The notes under the pieces are model-generated. The model saw only the letters and a program-made list of their open reading frames with translations. It searched no databases and had not been told where the DNA came from. From an uncultured Alphaproteobacteria bacterium (lineage in GTDB: Bacteria; Pseudomonadota; Alphaproteobacteria; RF32; CAG-239): a DNA stretch of 45,043 nucleotides. Each line of letters opens with the position of its first letter. Position 1 is the first letter of the stretch. The DNA lies in contig CAJOLB010000002.1 of NCBI GenBank assembly GCA_905235385.1, positions 1 to 45,043 of the forward strand, written 5' to 3'. The position numbers and the translations under genes are program-made. Of this stretch, positions 18,047 through 26,903 are shown piece after piece.

Positions 18047-18847
18047 CTAACGCCTTATATAATCAGCAAAGCCGCCCTCAACCATCGCTTCGCTCAGATT
18101 TTTTCCGTTTTTAAAACACAGCGCAGAACTGATTTCTTGAGGTCTTTTATCAACAATATAGCATTCAATCGGTTCCGAGCTGATCAGTTCTCTTAAATAA
18201 AGGCTTGCTTTTTCAACATTATATTTAATCGGATCGGTATATATGCCTTCAAGATATAAATATGTGTTTTTGATATAAATTTCATTCGGTCCGTAAACAA
18301 CGGCGTGCCCTGAAAAAACTTCCATCGTTTCATTTAAGATATCTTTTTGAGAAGATTTTTCATTTTCAGACGGCTCTTGAGAAATTTCTTTGGCCGGCTG
18401 TTCAACAACTTTGTTTGGTTCGATAATTTGTTCCGCGGATTCTTGCTCTTTTGAGGAAGGCGCTTCTTCTTTTGCTTTTATGTTCCAAACCTGATATTTT
18501 GTCTCGTCCTCAGCCAAAGGTGCTTCTTTTTCAACTTTAATTTCTTTTTTTTCGGCGATGACAGGCTCTGCGTGTTTGAGCGTAAAGTTTTTGCCGAATT
18601 TTTTCGGCGCCGTTTGGACATCTGCCACAGGCGTTTCTTTGAAAACACTCTTTTCTTTTAAGTTTGCCTTTTCAAGCAATTTCGGATTTTCTTCATTTAC
18701 AAAAATATAAGCAAGAAAAATCAGCAAAGCAAGCGCGATCAAAAACTTAAAAGGATGGCGCAAAGGATACGTTATGAACATAAACAGCCCATGCAAAAAC
18801 TTCGGAAAACCGTGAAGACGCAAACTTCTTAAACTTTCAAATTCCAT
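18047..18847 (-). CDS. Membrane-anchored protein with degenerate SNase-like domain
   Basis: The 266 residues have a cytoplasmic basic start, one transmembrane helix (about 34-50) and a charged low-complexity linker (55-170). The C-terminal domain (176-266) is laid out like thermonuclease (SNase): SGHAVVYGPNEIYI, then YLYLEGIYTDP where active enzymes have RLxGIDAPE, then ASLYLRELI, IECYIVDKR and the closing LSEAMVEGGFADYI. The arginine, aspartate and glutamate of the SNase active site appear replaced (by Tyr, Tyr and Ile at the aligned places), so nuclease activity is unlikely and ligand binding more likely. The ATG overlaps the metG stop by one base. The fold call is by eye and moderate. Confidence 0.6.
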   Translation of the reverse strand: MEFESLRSLRLHGFPKFLHGLFMFITYPLRHPFKFLIALALLIFLAYIFVNEENPKLLEKANLKEKSVFKETPVADVQTAPKKFGKNFTLKHAEPVIAEKKEIKVEKEAPLAEDETKYQVWNIKAKEEAPSSKEQESAEQIIEPNKVVEQPAKEISQEPSENEKSSQKDILNETMEVFSGHAVVYGPNEIYIKNTYLYLEGIYTDPIKYNVEKASLYLRELISSEPIECYIVDKRPQEISSALCFKNGKNLSEAMVEGGFADYIRR

Positions 18848-20544
18848 TATTTAGCGCTCCCGTATTTTTGTTTTAATTCTTCCAAACGTTCAGGGCTGAT
18901 ACGTTCAAACAAAGGCTCACCGACCTCAAACGGTTCACCGCCTTTGAAAAACATGATTTCATTTGATACGTTAAAATCTTTCAAAGAGCTATGTTCATCA
19001 ATTTTCAAGTTCAAGCGCGCCATCATATTTTCTGATGTTTGAGGCATAATCGGGAAAGTCAAAAGCGCAAAAATGCGAATAAGGTTGATACAAACATTTA
19101 AGATGTTGCCCGCACGTTCGGGGTTTTCTTTGATAACCGTCCAAGGCTCGGAGGCCGTGATGTAATTGTTGCCTTCCACCCAAACGGCGCGAAGTTCCGC
19201 AAGTGCTTTTCTAAACTCAAGTTCTTTGAAATATTTGAAATATAAATCAACGTGTGTTTGTAAATTCTTGACAAGTTCTTTTTCTAAATCTGTCCAAGAA
19301 CCGCTTGAAGGAACGGTGTTGCCGATTTTTGATGAGGTCATTTTCAAAACACGCGAGACAAAGTTGCCTAAAACACCGTTTAAGTCTTTATTGACAACAC
19401 CGGAGAACAAATCAAACGTAAAGCTTGAATCAGAGCTTTCAGGCACATTGCTCATCAAAAAATAACGCCAATAATCAGCCGGCATCTCGCTTATGGCATC
19501 GCCTGCAAAAACACCTCTGTTTTCAGATTTTGAGAACTTTCCGCCTTCATAAGTTAAGTAGCTGAACCCTTTAAGGTAATCAACTTTTTTAAAGTTCATG
19601 TCCGTTCCCAAAAGCGTGGCAGGGAATGTGATGGAGTGATATGGCACATTGTCTTTGCCCATAAACTCCACATAATAAACATCATTGCCCTCAAACCACC
19701 AATCTTTCCAGTCGCGCTCAGCGGGCTTTTCATCGGACCATTGTTTTGTAATGCCGATATAGCCGATCGGGGCATCAAACCAAACATAAAAAACTTTGTC
19801 TTCATAGCCTTTTTTAGGCACAGGAAAGCCCCATTTCAAATCACGTGTGATACAACGCGGCTCTAAACCCTCTTTAAGCCATTTTAGGGCAATCGAATAA
19901 GCCACTTCAGGCCAAAAAGCCTCTTTTGTTTTGAGCCAATCTTTGAGTTTTGGTTCAATTTTAGGCAAGTTCAAAAACAGATGTTTTGATTCTCTGACCT
20001 CTAAATTTGTTGAGCCGGAAATTGAGCTTTTGGGATTGATTAAATCTGTCGGCTCCAAAACTTTCGTGCAGTTTTCGCACTGGTCACCGCGCGCTTTTTC
20101 ATAGCCGCAATAAGGGCAAGTACCGGTGATGTAACGGTCTGCCAAAAACATCTGATCGTCAATGGAATAAACCTGTTTGACCGTGCGTTCTTCAATAAAG
20201 CCGTTTTTATCCAAAGCTTCAAAAATCTGATAAGTGATTTCTTTATTTTGCTCGGAAGATGTGCGCCCGAAATAGTCAAACGAGAGGTTAAAATCTTTAT
20301 AGGTTTGATAGTGGCGCTTATGGTTCATATCGCAATAGCTTTGGACATCCATACCGGCTTTTAAGGCCCCGACCTCTGAAGTTGTGCCGTGTTCATCCGT
20401 GCCGACAATATATAAGACGTCGTTTCCCATCATTCGCATAAACCGTGCATAAACATCTGACGGAAGCAAGCAACCGACCATGTGCCCCAAATGCGGTACA
20501 CCGTTAATGTATGGCAATGCTGAAGTAACAAGAATTTTTGACAT
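18847..20544 (-). CDS. metG: Methionyl-tRNA synthetase
   Basis: This class I synthetase charges initiator and elongator tRNA-Met. The HIGH-type motif is HLGH at 18-21 (ALPYINGVPHLGHMVG) and the KMSKS-type loop is KFSKS at 336-340. A zinc knuckle has four cysteines (C143, C146, C156, C159). The 565 residues lack the C-terminal tRNA-binding/dimerisation extension of E. coli MetG, so it is the shorter type. A strong AAAGGAGAA ribosome-binding site and a promoter at 20582-20609 precede it. It leads the metG-SNase-like-trkH unit and is divergent from ldh. Confidence 0.96.
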   Translation of the reverse strand: MSKILVTSALPYINGVPHLGHMVGCLLPSDVYARFMRMMGNDVLYIVGTDEHGTTSEVGALKAGMDVQSYCDMNHKRHYQTYKDFNLSFDYFGRTSSEQNKEITYQIFEALDKNGFIEERTVKQVYSIDDQMFLADRYITGTCPYCGYEKARGDQCENCTKVLEPTDLINPKSSISGSTNLEVRESKHLFLNLPKIEPKLKDWLKTKEAFWPEVAYSIALKWLKEGLEPRCITRDLKWGFPVPKKGYEDKVFYVWFDAPIGYIGITKQWSDEKPAERDWKDWWFEGNDVYYVEFMGKDNVPYHSITFPATLLGTDMNFKKVDYLKGFSYLTYEGGKFSKSENRGVFAGDAISEMPADYWRYFLMSNVPESSDSSFTFDLFSGVVNKDLNGVLGNFVSRVLKMTSSKIGNTVPSSGSWTDLEKELVKNLQTHVDLYFKYFKELEFRKALAELRAVWVEGNNYITASEPWTVIKENPERAGNILNVCINLIRIFALLTFPIMPQTSENMMARLNLKIDEHSSLKDFNVSNEIMFFKGGEPFEVGEPLFERISPERLEELKQKYGSAK

Positions 20545-20581
20545 ATTATATATTCTCCTTTATTTTTTTTATTTTTGCTTT

Positions 20582-20609
20582 ATTTTATGCGGTTTTGATA
20601 AAACTTCAA
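20582..20609 (-). promoter_or_regulatory. Predicted sigma70-type promoter of metG
   Basis: On the - strand TTGAAG (20604-20609), a 16-bp spacer and TAAAAT (20582-20587) occur about 38 bp upstream of the metG ATG. Confidence 0.5.
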
Positions 20610-20708
20610 CAAATTTTTAAGGATATTGCAAATAAAAGATTAAATATCTCTTTCTTTTTGCCTAAAACGAACTAAATTAAAATAAAAAAATTGATAAAGG
20701 AACAAAAT

Positions 20709-21674
20709 ATGGATAAAGATTGTTTAGATTGTCCCCACGGACGTAAAGTTGTTGTTATCGGCTGCGGATTTGTCGGTTCGGCCTCTGCCTTTGCTTTAAT
20801 GCAATCCGGGCTGTTTTCCGAAATGGTTTTGATTGATGCGGATCAAAACAAGGCTGAAGGTGAAGCGTTAGACATCAGTCACGGCGTGCCTTTTGCGAAG
20901 CCTGTTAAAATTTATGCCGGCACATATGATGATGTTAAAGATGCCGCAATTATCGTTTTAACAGCAGGCGCAAATCAAAAACCGGGCGAAACACGGCTTG
21001 ATTTGGTTAAGAAAAACATCAGCATTTTTAAGGCTATTTTGCCCCAAATCAAACAAAGCAGATTTAAGGGAATTTTGCTTGTTGTCGCAAACCCTGTTGA
21101 TATTTTAACAACCGTTGCCGTCAAACTTTTAGGGCTGCCCGAAAATAAGATTTTAGGCTCCGGCACGGTTTTAGACACCGCACGCTTAAAATATGAGCTC
21201 GGCAATCACTTAAACGTTGATCCGCGAAGCGTTCATGCCTTTATTATCGGCGAACACGGCGATTCCGAAATTGCGGCATGGTCATCTGCCAATGTTTCGG
21301 GCATTGAACTCAACAGCTTTTGCGAAATGCGCGGGCATTTTCATCATGATGCCGCGATGGAGCGCATTGCAAATGATGTCAAAAACAGTGCTTATGAAAT
21401 TATTGAAAAGAAAAAAGCCACTTATTACGGCATTGCCATGTCCGTTAAGCGTATTTGCGAAGCGATTATGCGTGATGAAAAATCCATTTTGCCGATATCT
21501 TCCATGATGCACGGCGAATATGGCATTGAGGGCATATCTTTAAGTATGCCGGCCATTGTCGGCAAAGACGGCGTTGAAACGCATGTGCCGATTAAATTAA
21601 ACGAAGATGAAGCTTCAAAGCTGCGGAAATCTGCCCAAACGCTTCAAGATATTTTAGCTCAAAATGAGATATAA
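20709..21674 (+). CDS. ldh: L-lactate dehydrogenase
   Basis: The enzyme interconverts pyruvate and L-lactate with NADH, regenerating NAD+ in fermentation. The Rossmann motif IGCGFVGS is at 17-24. The substrate-specificity loop GANQKPGETR has glutamine at position 90 (Q102 of reference LDHs; malate dehydrogenases have Arg there) and the catalytic arginine at 96. The catalytic histidine is H183 in IIGEHGDSE. The ATG at 20709 is chosen because an AAAGGAAC ribosome-binding site precedes it; an upstream TTG has none. The N-terminal CLDCPHG before the first strand is unusual and could bind metal or form a disulfide. The NQKPGETR loop is also the form seen in Firmicutes LDHs. Confidence 0.93.
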   Translation: MDKDCLDCPHGRKVVVIGCGFVGSASAFALMQSGLFSEMVLIDADQNKAEGEALDISHGVPFAKPVKIYAGTYDDVKDAAIIVLTAGANQKPGETRLDLVKKNISIFKAILPQIKQSRFKGILLVVANPVDILTTVAVKLLGLPENKILGSGTVLDTARLKYELGNHLNVDPRSVHAFIIGEHGDSEIAAWSSANVSGIELNSFCEMRGHFHHDAAMERIANDVKNSAYEIIEKKKATYYGIAMSVKRICEAIMRDEKSILPISSMMHGEYGIEGISLSMPAIVGKDGVETHVPIKLNEDEASKLRKSAQTLQDILAQNEI

Positions 21675-21710
21675 AAAAAAGAACCGAGCAAATGTTCGGT
21701 TCTTTTTTGT
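21675..21710. terminator. Bidirectional terminator between ldh and rpsA
   Basis: A 9-bp stem with one G-U pair (GAACCGAGC / GTTCGGTTC, 21681-21689 with 21694-21702) and a 4-nt loop is flanked by A and T runs on both sides. It serves ldh (+) and rpsA (-). Confidence 0.85.
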
Positions 21711-21723
21711 TTGCTTAAAGCAA

Positions 21724-23406
21724 TTAGTTGGCTTTTTTCAAAGCTTCGCCTAAAGCATCACCTAAAGAAGTGTTTCCGTCATTAGAATTTGCATATTCTT
21801 CCAATGCCTTCTTTTCTTCTTCGATTTCAAAAGCTTTTACAGAAACGCCAAGTTTTCCGTTTTTCTTATCAACAGAAGTGAGTTTTGCTTCCAAAACATC
21901 GCCTTCGTGATAGTTTTCGAGATTTTGGCCTTCTTTATCTTTTGAAAGATCAGCTTTTTTGATTAAAGCCGGGATGCCCTCAACTTCAACATTTACGCCT
22001 TTTTCATCAATACCTGTCACAATTGCTTTGACAACATCGCCTTTTTTGAGGTTTTCCAAAGCAAGAGCCGCATTGTTTTCATCAAGCTGTTTAATGCCTA
22101 AGCTGATGCGTTCTTTTTCAACGTCAACATCAATGATTTTGGCTTTAATTGTTTGACCTTTTTCATAAGCTTTAACAGCTTCTTCACCGCTCTCGCCCCA
22201 TGCGAGGTCTGAAAGGTGAATCATACCGTCAATTTCATCTGTTAAGCCAACAAACAAACCAAATTCCGTGATGTTTTTGATTGTGCCTTCAATAACTGAT
22301 CCGGCCGGATGCTCTTCAACATAAGCTGCCCAAGGGTTCGGTTGGCATTGTTTGATGCCGAGGCTGATTCTTCTCTTTTCAGGATCAACTTCCAAAACCT
22401 TAACTTCAACTTCTTCAGATGTTGAAACAATTTTACCCGGATGAACGTTTTTACGTGTCCAGCTCATTTCAGAAACGTGAACCAAACCTTCAATGCCGTC
22501 TTCGAGTTCAACAAACGCACCGTAATCTGTGATATTTGTAACAACGCCTTTCTTGACATCGCCGACTTTATATTTTCCGGCAACAGCTTCCCAAGGATCT
22601 TTTTCAAGTTGTTTCATACCAAGGCTGATACGTTGTGTATCTTCATTGAATTTAATTACTTGAACTTTAATTGTTTGACCAACGCTCAAGACTTCTGCAG
22701 GGTGATTGATACGCTTCCAAGAAATATCGGTTACGTGAAGCAAACCGTCAACACCGCCCAAATCGATGAATGCACCGTAGTCTGTGATGTTCTTAACGAG
22801 ACCGTCTAAGACAGCGCCTTCTTTGATTGTGTCAATCAATTCGGCTCTGGCTTCTGCTCTTGTTTCTTCCAAAACAACACGGCGAGAAACAACGATGTTA
22901 CCGCGTTCTCTGTCCATCTTCAAAATTTGGAAAGGTTGAGAAATACCCATCAAAGGTGTAATGTCTTTAATCGGGCGAATATCAATTTGAGAACCGGGCA
23001 AGAAGGCAATTGCACCTTGCAAATCAACAGTGAAGCCGCCTTTAACGCGACCGAAAATCACACCGTTGACGCGTTCGCCGGCATTCATCAATTTCTCTAA
23101 TTCAACCCAAGCTTCTTCTCTGCGTGCTTTTTCACGAGACAAAACAATGTTACCGTCACGGTCTTCATAACGATCAACCATAACTTCAACAACATCGCCG
23201 ACTTTTAATTCAGGATTTTGACCGAATTCGCGAAGCGGAATGCGACCTTCTGATTTGAGGCCGACATCAACAGTCACATAGTCATCAGTTAAACGGATAA
23301 TTGTGCCTTTTACAACAGAGCCGACAATACCTTTATCGCCGAACTGTTCATTTAAGAGTTCTTCAAAATTTTCTGTTGTTTCGGGGATTTTAAATTCTGT
23401 AGTCAT
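21724..23406 (-). CDS. rpsA: 30S ribosomal protein S1
   Basis: S1 binds mRNA leaders and helps the 30S subunit start translation. The 560 residues match the six-domain proteobacterial S1 (E. coli has 557). Successive S1 motifs are visible as KGTIIRLTDDYVTVDVGLKSEG, then VNGVIFGRVKGGFTVDL, LVKNITDYGAFIDLGGVDGLLH, VVTNITDYGAFVELEDGIEG, TIKNITEFGLFVGLTDEIDG and a more diverged sixth. It is downstream of rpmJ but has its own promoter (23509-23536). In many proteobacteria cmk sits directly upstream of rpsA; here cmk is about 4 kb away, with five genes in between. Confidence 0.97.
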   Translation of the reverse strand: MTTEFKIPETTENFEELLNEQFGDKGIVGSVVKGTIIRLTDDYVTVDVGLKSEGRIPLREFGQNPELKVGDVVEVMVDRYEDRDGNIVLSREKARREEAWVELEKLMNAGERVNGVIFGRVKGGFTVDLQGAIAFLPGSQIDIRPIKDITPLMGISQPFQILKMDRERGNIVVSRRVVLEETRAEARAELIDTIKEGAVLDGLVKNITDYGAFIDLGGVDGLLHVTDISWKRINHPAEVLSVGQTIKVQVIKFNEDTQRISLGMKQLEKDPWEAVAGKYKVGDVKKGVVTNITDYGAFVELEDGIEGLVHVSEMSWTRKNVHPGKIVSTSEEVEVKVLEVDPEKRRISLGIKQCQPNPWAAYVEEHPAGSVIEGTIKNITEFGLFVGLTDEIDGMIHLSDLAWGESGEEAVKAYEKGQTIKAKIIDVDVEKERISLGIKQLDENNAALALENLKKGDVVKAIVTGIDEKGVNVEVEGIPALIKKADLSKDKEGQNLENYHEGDVLEAKLTSVDKKNGKLGVSVKAFEIEEEKKALEEYANSNDGNTSLGDALGEALKKAN

Positions 23407-23508
23407 AAAAAAAATATTTCAAAAAATGCCAGACCTTATAAAAAAGCGGACTTGCGCGAGGTTAACAAACTTTAAAAAAAGCGCGCCCTTTATTTCAAAG
23501 ATGCGCTC

Positions 23509-23536
23509 TTTATACACCATATTTTTTGAATTTCAA
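23509..23536 (-). promoter_or_regulatory. Predicted sigma70-type promoter of rpsA
   Basis: On the - strand TTGAAA (23531-23536), a 16-bp spacer and TATAAA (23509-23514) are present. The leader to the rpsA ATG would be about 95 nt, long enough for regulation by S1 itself. Confidence 0.6.
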
Positions 23537-23556
23537 GTGTTTTTTATAAAAAATTA

Positions 23557-23583
23557 AAAACCCGCCTGAAAACAGCGGGTTTT
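23557..23583 (-). terminator. Intrinsic terminator of rpmJ
   Basis: A 9-bp stem (AAAACCCGC / GCGGGTTTT, 23557-23565 with 23575-23583) is followed on the - strand by a T-rich run. It separates rpmJ from the rpsA promoter. Confidence 0.8.
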
Positions 23584-23610
23584 AAAATCTCTAACTTAAA
23601 ATAAAAAGAA

Positions 23611-23736
23611 TTATCCCTGACGAGCTTTGAGCTTCGGATTCTTTTTATTGATAACATAAACGCGACCTTTACGACGAACAACTTTGCAGTCTTTATCGCG
23701 TACTTTTTTAGATTTCAAAGAACTGTAGCACTTCAT
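23611..23736 (-). CDS. rpmJ: 50S ribosomal protein L36
   Basis: A 41-residue gene read directly from the - strand. It starts [18 protein letters not shown], continues [16 protein letters not shown] and ends KLKARQG, the L36 family pattern. The Cys-Cys-Cys-His zinc ligands of the classical form are not kept: the positions after VYVI read NKKNP instead of C..NPKH. It therefore belongs to the zinc-independent class common in alphaproteobacteria. It has a near-consensus promoter at 23769-23797 and a terminator right after, so it is a single-gene transcript. Confidence 0.95.
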   Translation of the reverse strand: MKCYSSLKSKKVRDKDCKVVRRKGRVYVINKKNPKLKARQG

Positions 23737-23768
23737 TTTTTTAATTCCTTTTCGTTATATTTGGGCGC

Positions 23769-23797
23769 AAGATATTCTAAAAGATATGAAATGTCAA
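23769..23797 (-). promoter_or_regulatory. Near-consensus promoter of rpmJ
   Basis: On the - strand TTGACA (23792-23797), a 17-bp spacer and TATCTT (23769-23774) lie about 33 bp upstream of the rpmJ ATG. This is one of the best -35/spacer matches in the window. Confidence 0.7.
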
Positions 23798-23834
23798 CTA
23801 AAATTTTTTTATTTTATGATTTTTTTTATTTTAA

Positions 23835-23862
23835 TTGCTTTTTTACTTATTTTATGTATGAT
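23835..23862 (+). promoter_or_regulatory. Possible promoter of the secreted protein gene at 23894
   Basis: TTGCTT (23835-23840), a 16-bp spacer and TATGAT (23857-23862) precede the ATG at 23894 by about 30 bp. It overlaps the in-frame upstream extension, which argues against an earlier start. Confidence 0.4.
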
Positions 23863-23893
23863 ATCGGCATATTCAAATTTGGGGAATACTTTA

Positions 23894-24427
23894 ATGAATA
23901 AAACTTTATTTTATGCTCTTTCATTACTTTTGCCCACCTTTGGCGCAATTGCAGCAGAACCTACCTATCTTGAAGAAGTTAAATCTTTAGGCTTTGTATC
24001 GGGGCAAGGACTCGCGTGTCAGGCTTCAAAATACGACACTTTTGAACTTTTAGCTCGTGCTATTTTGGTTTCCAAAGCGCAAAGTGATGATATGCAAGAG
24101 CAAGGAATGCGCGCTTTTAACGAGGGGAAGGCAGAAGCGTTTATCTCAAAAATCAGAGATAATATGTCAGATTGTGCCCAAATCAACAGATCTTTTGATA
24201 ATCAGCAAATTTTTAAGGCTGTTTTATATGGCGACGGCACAATTAAAATGCCCGACGGAAAGCTTATTAAACCGCGACATGCTTATGATGCCACACTTGT
24301 TTATAAAAAAGATCCGAATGCCAGAGATAATATGATTGAACTTTATCAGACGCAGCACAACAAAATCTTAAACGATCCGAATTACAAAAAAGCACTGCGG
24401 GAGCGTCAGGCTCGAGACGGCTTTTAG
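23894..24427 (+). CDS. Secreted hypothetical protein
   Basis: From the chosen ATG the 177 residues begin with a clear signal peptide (MNKTLFYALSLLLPTFGAIAA, cleavage before EPTY). The mature part of about 155 residues is mostly helical with two cysteines (GLACQASK and MSDCAQIN) and a KMPDGKLIKPRHAYDA stretch. I do not recognise the family. An earlier in-frame ATG at 23786 would put a second hydrophobic stretch in front of the signal and would overlap the likely promoter, so it was not used. It is 39 bp upstream of ettA and may share its transcript. Confidence 0.7.
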   Translation: MNKTLFYALSLLLPTFGAIAAEPTYLEEVKSLGFVSGQGLACQASKYDTFELLARAILVSKAQSDDMQEQGMRAFNEGKAEAFISKIRDNMSDCAQINRSFDNQQIFKAVLYGDGTIKMPDGKLIKPRHAYDATLVYKKDPNARDNMIELYQTQHNKILNDPNYKKALRERQARDGF

Positions 24428-24466
24428 AACAAAACATTTTTTATTTTATTTGTGAGAGAATTTAAG

Positions 24467-26146
24467 ATGGCTTCTTACCAATATGTATTTGTTATGCAAA
24501 ACTTAAGCAAGGTCTTTCCGGGCGGAAAGGAACTTTTTAAGGGTATAACGCTTTCATTTTTACCGGGGGCGAAAATCGGCGTTTTAGGTGTGAACGGTGC
24601 CGGTAAATCAACCCTTTTAAAGATTATGGCCGGCGTTGACAAAGAATTCGGCGGCGAAGCTTGGGCGGCAGACGGCGTAAAAGTCGGTTATTTGGAGCAG
24701 GAACCAAAGCTCGATCCGAAGAAAAACGTTATGGAAAATGTGATGGACGGCGTTGGCGAAGTTCGCGATCTCTTAAAAGAGTTTGAAGAGATATCCTTAA
24801 AATTTGCCGAACCGATGTCAGATGAGCAAATGAATGCCCTCATTGAAAAACAAGCAGAACTTTCCGAAAAAATAGACGCCGCCGGCGGTTGGGATTTAGA
24901 ACGAAACGTTGAAATCGCCATGGATGCTTTGCGCTGTCCGCCGAAAGATGCTGACGTAACCAAACTCTCCGGCGGTGAAAAAAGGCGTGTTGCTCTATGC
25001 AGGCTTTTGCTTTCAAAACCTGACTTGCTGCTTTTGGACGAACCGACAAACCATTTGGATGCCGAATCGGTCGCTTGGCTCGAACAACACTTAAAAGACT
25101 ATAAAGGAACGGTTGTGATGGTCACTCACGACCGCTATTTCCTTGACAACGTTACAGGCTGGATTTTAGAGCTTGACCGCGGACAAGGCATTCCTTACGA
25201 GGGCAACTATTCTTCTTGGCTTGAACAAAAGCAAAAACGCTTGGAACAGGAAGCAAAAGAAGAATCCGCACGCCAGCGCACACTTGCAAACGAGCTTGAA
25301 TGGATTCAAAAGAATCCGAAAGCCAGACAAGCAAAATCTAAAGCACGTATCAATGCTTATGACGAACTTTTGCAACAGGCTGTCAAAGATAAAATTACGC
25401 ACGCTTATATCAATATTCCGATGACAGATCGCTTGGGTGATTTGGTCATTGAGGCTAAAAACATCAGCAAGGCTTTCGGCGACAGGGTTTTGATTGACAA
25501 CCTCTCGTTTAAAATTCCAAAGGGCGCGATTGTCGGCATTATCGGTCCGAACGGCGCCGGAAAAACAACGCTTTTTAAGATGATTACAGGGCAATTAAAA
25601 CCAGATTCGGGCGAAATACGTTTGGGCGATACGGTTGATCTCGGCTATGTTGACCAAACGCGTGATGAACTGAACCCCGACAAAACCGTTTGGGAAGAAA
25701 TTTCAGACGGGCTTGATATGATGGTTTTAGGCAAAAAACAGATGCCCTCACGAGCTTATGTCGGTCAATTTAACTTTAAGAGCTCGGATCAGCAGAAGAA
25801 AGTCGGTCAACTCTCAGGCGGTGAGCGCAACCGCGTTCATCTTGCAAAGATGCTTAAAAAAGGCGCAAACGTTATTTTGCTTGACGAGCCGACGAATGAC
25901 TTAGATGTTGACACATTGCGCTCGCTCGAAGAAGGCATTATGGCTTATCCGGGCTGCGTTTTGGTAACCTCACACGACAGGTGGTTTTTAGACCGTTTGG
26001 CAACGCATATTTTAGCTTATGAAGATGAAGGGCATGTCGAATGGTTTGAGGGCAATTTTGAAGAATATGAAAAAGACAAACGCAGACGTTTGGGAGATGA
26101 GGCCTGCCAACCGCACCGACTGAAATATAAAAAACTTGAGAGGTAA
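24467..26146 (+). CDS. ettA: Energy-dependent translational throttle protein EttA (ABC-F)
   Basis: EttA is a soluble ABC-F ATPase that binds the ribosomal E site and gates the first elongation step according to ATP/ADP level. The 559 residues hold two ABC domains: Walker A at 41-49 (GVNGAGKST), signature LSGGEKRR and [12 protein letters not shown], then Walker [10 protein letters not shown], signature LSGGERNR and [11 protein letters not shown]. The linker between them is the ABC-F interaction motif. The C-terminus [11 protein letters not shown] is typical of EttA. The ATG at 24467 gives the standard N-terminus [15 protein letters not shown]; a GTG five codons upstream was not used. The amidase gene starts 1 bp after its stop. 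Confidence 0.95.
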   Translation: MASYQYVFVMQNLSKVFPGGKELFKGITLSFLPGAKIGVLGVNGAGKSTLLKIMAGVDKEFGGEAWAADGVKVGYLEQEPKLDPKKNVMENVMDGVGEVRDLLKEFEEISLKFAEPMSDEQMNALIEKQAELSEKIDAAGGWDLERNVEIAMDALRCPPKDADVTKLSGGEKRRVALCRLLLSKPDLLLLDEPTNHLDAESVAWLEQHLKDYKGTVVMVTHDRYFLDNVTGWILELDRGQGIPYEGNYSSWLEQKQKRLEQEAKEESARQRTLANELEWIQKNPKARQAKSKARINAYDELLQQAVKDKITHAYINIPMTDRLGDLVIEAKNISKAFGDRVLIDNLSFKIPKGAIVGIIGPNGAGKTTLFKMITGQLKPDSGEIRLGDTVDLGYVDQTRDELNPDKTVWEEISDGLDMMVLGKKQMPSRAYVGQFNFKSSDQQKKVGQLSGGERNRVHLAKMLKKGANVILLDEPTNDLDVDTLRSLEEGIMAYPGCVLVTSHDRWFLDRLATHILAYEDEGHVEWFEGNFEEYEKDKRRRLGDEACQPHRLKYKKLER

Positions 26147-26147
26147 A

Positions 26148-26849
26148 ATGAAAAAGATTGATGTGCCTTATTTTGATGAGCGTAACGCTGAAATTGATAT
26201 GATTGTCATACATTCTATGGCTCATGATGTTGACAGTGCGCTTAAAAGTTTTGAACGTCATCAGGTCAGTGCACACTATATGATTGATGAAAAAGGAAAA
26301 ATCTATCAATTTGTTGATGATGAAAAACGTGCATGGCATGCAGGAAAAAGCTTTTGGCAAGGCAAAGAAAATCTCAATCACAATTCCATCGGCATTGAAC
26401 TTTGTTCAAAAAGTTTCGGACAAGAGCCCTATCCTGATAAACAAATTTCTGCGCTTATCAGGCTCTGCCAACGCTTGAAGCGCAAATATCATATTAAAAA
26501 AGCTCGAATTTTAGGGCATTCGGATATTGCCCCGACGCGCAAAGTTGACCCCGGCAAAGCGTTCCCTTGGAAATATCTTTCAAAACACGGTTTGGGTGTT
26601 TGGTATGATTTGAAAGATGCGCAAAAAGTTCATTCAAATGATGAAAAAGACCTTTTAAGTGCGCTCGGTTATGATGTTTCAAACATTTTGGCAGCGAAGT
26701 GGGCTTTTATCAGACATTATATGGGGGAATATGTTCCTCAAGGCGTTGTTGAGGATATGGAAGCCCATCCGTTTCCCGATCAAATCAATGTGCCGCAAGA
26801 TGAATTTTTGAACGTTTTGAAAGCTGTTCGGGCGCAAACACACAAATAA
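26148..26849 (+). CDS. N-acetylmuramoyl-L-alanine amidase, AmpD-like (Amidase_2)
   Basis: These zinc amidases cut the bond between N-acetylmuramic acid and L-alanine. The 233 residues have the ligand set H22 (MIVIHSMA), H124 (LGHSDIAP) and D134 (RKVDPGKAFPW), plus the E84 region IGIELCSKS. There is no signal peptide, so a cytoplasmic role in recycling anhydro-muropeptides (AmpD) is most likely. The C-terminal 80 residues have a four-helix look (LLSALGYDVSN, AKWAFIRHYMGE) and fit the small peptidoglycan-binding-like extension of some AmpD relatives. The start is set by the GAGAGG ribosome-binding site. It is translated right after ettA and ends at a strong terminator. Confidence 0.9.
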   Translation: MKKIDVPYFDERNAEIDMIVIHSMAHDVDSALKSFERHQVSAHYMIDEKGKIYQFVDDEKRAWHAGKSFWQGKENLNHNSIGIELCSKSFGQEPYPDKQISALIRLCQRLKRKYHIKKARILGHSDIAPTRKVDPGKAFPWKYLSKHGLGVWYDLKDAQKVHSNDEKDLLSALGYDVSNILAAKWAFIRHYMGEYVPQGVVEDMEAHPFPDQINVPQDEFLNVLKAVRAQTHK

Positions 26850-26853
26850 ACAC

Positions 26854-26888
26854 AAAAACCTCTCATTTCTGAGAGGTTTTTTGTTTTT
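26854..26888 (+). terminator. Strong intrinsic terminator after the amidase gene
   Basis: A 12-bp perfect stem (26854-26865 with 26870-26881; core CCTCTCA / TGAGAGG) with a TTTC tetraloop is followed by a T-rich run. It also has an A run on the left, so it may act on the convergent orphan gene ending at 26904. Confidence 0.85.
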
Positions 26889-26903
26889 TCACAGTGCGCG
26901 ATC

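Noticed and set aside
20691-20708. TTG start for ldh
   Set aside because: No ribosome-binding site precedes it. AAAGGAAC is placed correctly for the ATG at 20709.
23474-23506. Attenuator-like hairpin with U run in the rpsA leader
   Set aside because: The left arm (23503-23506) lies between the -10 and the expected transcription start, so it would not be in the RNA, and the stem has a large internal loop.
23786-23893. Earlier start for the secreted protein
   Set aside because: It adds a second hydrophobic segment before a complete signal peptide and overlaps the likely promoter at 23835-23862.
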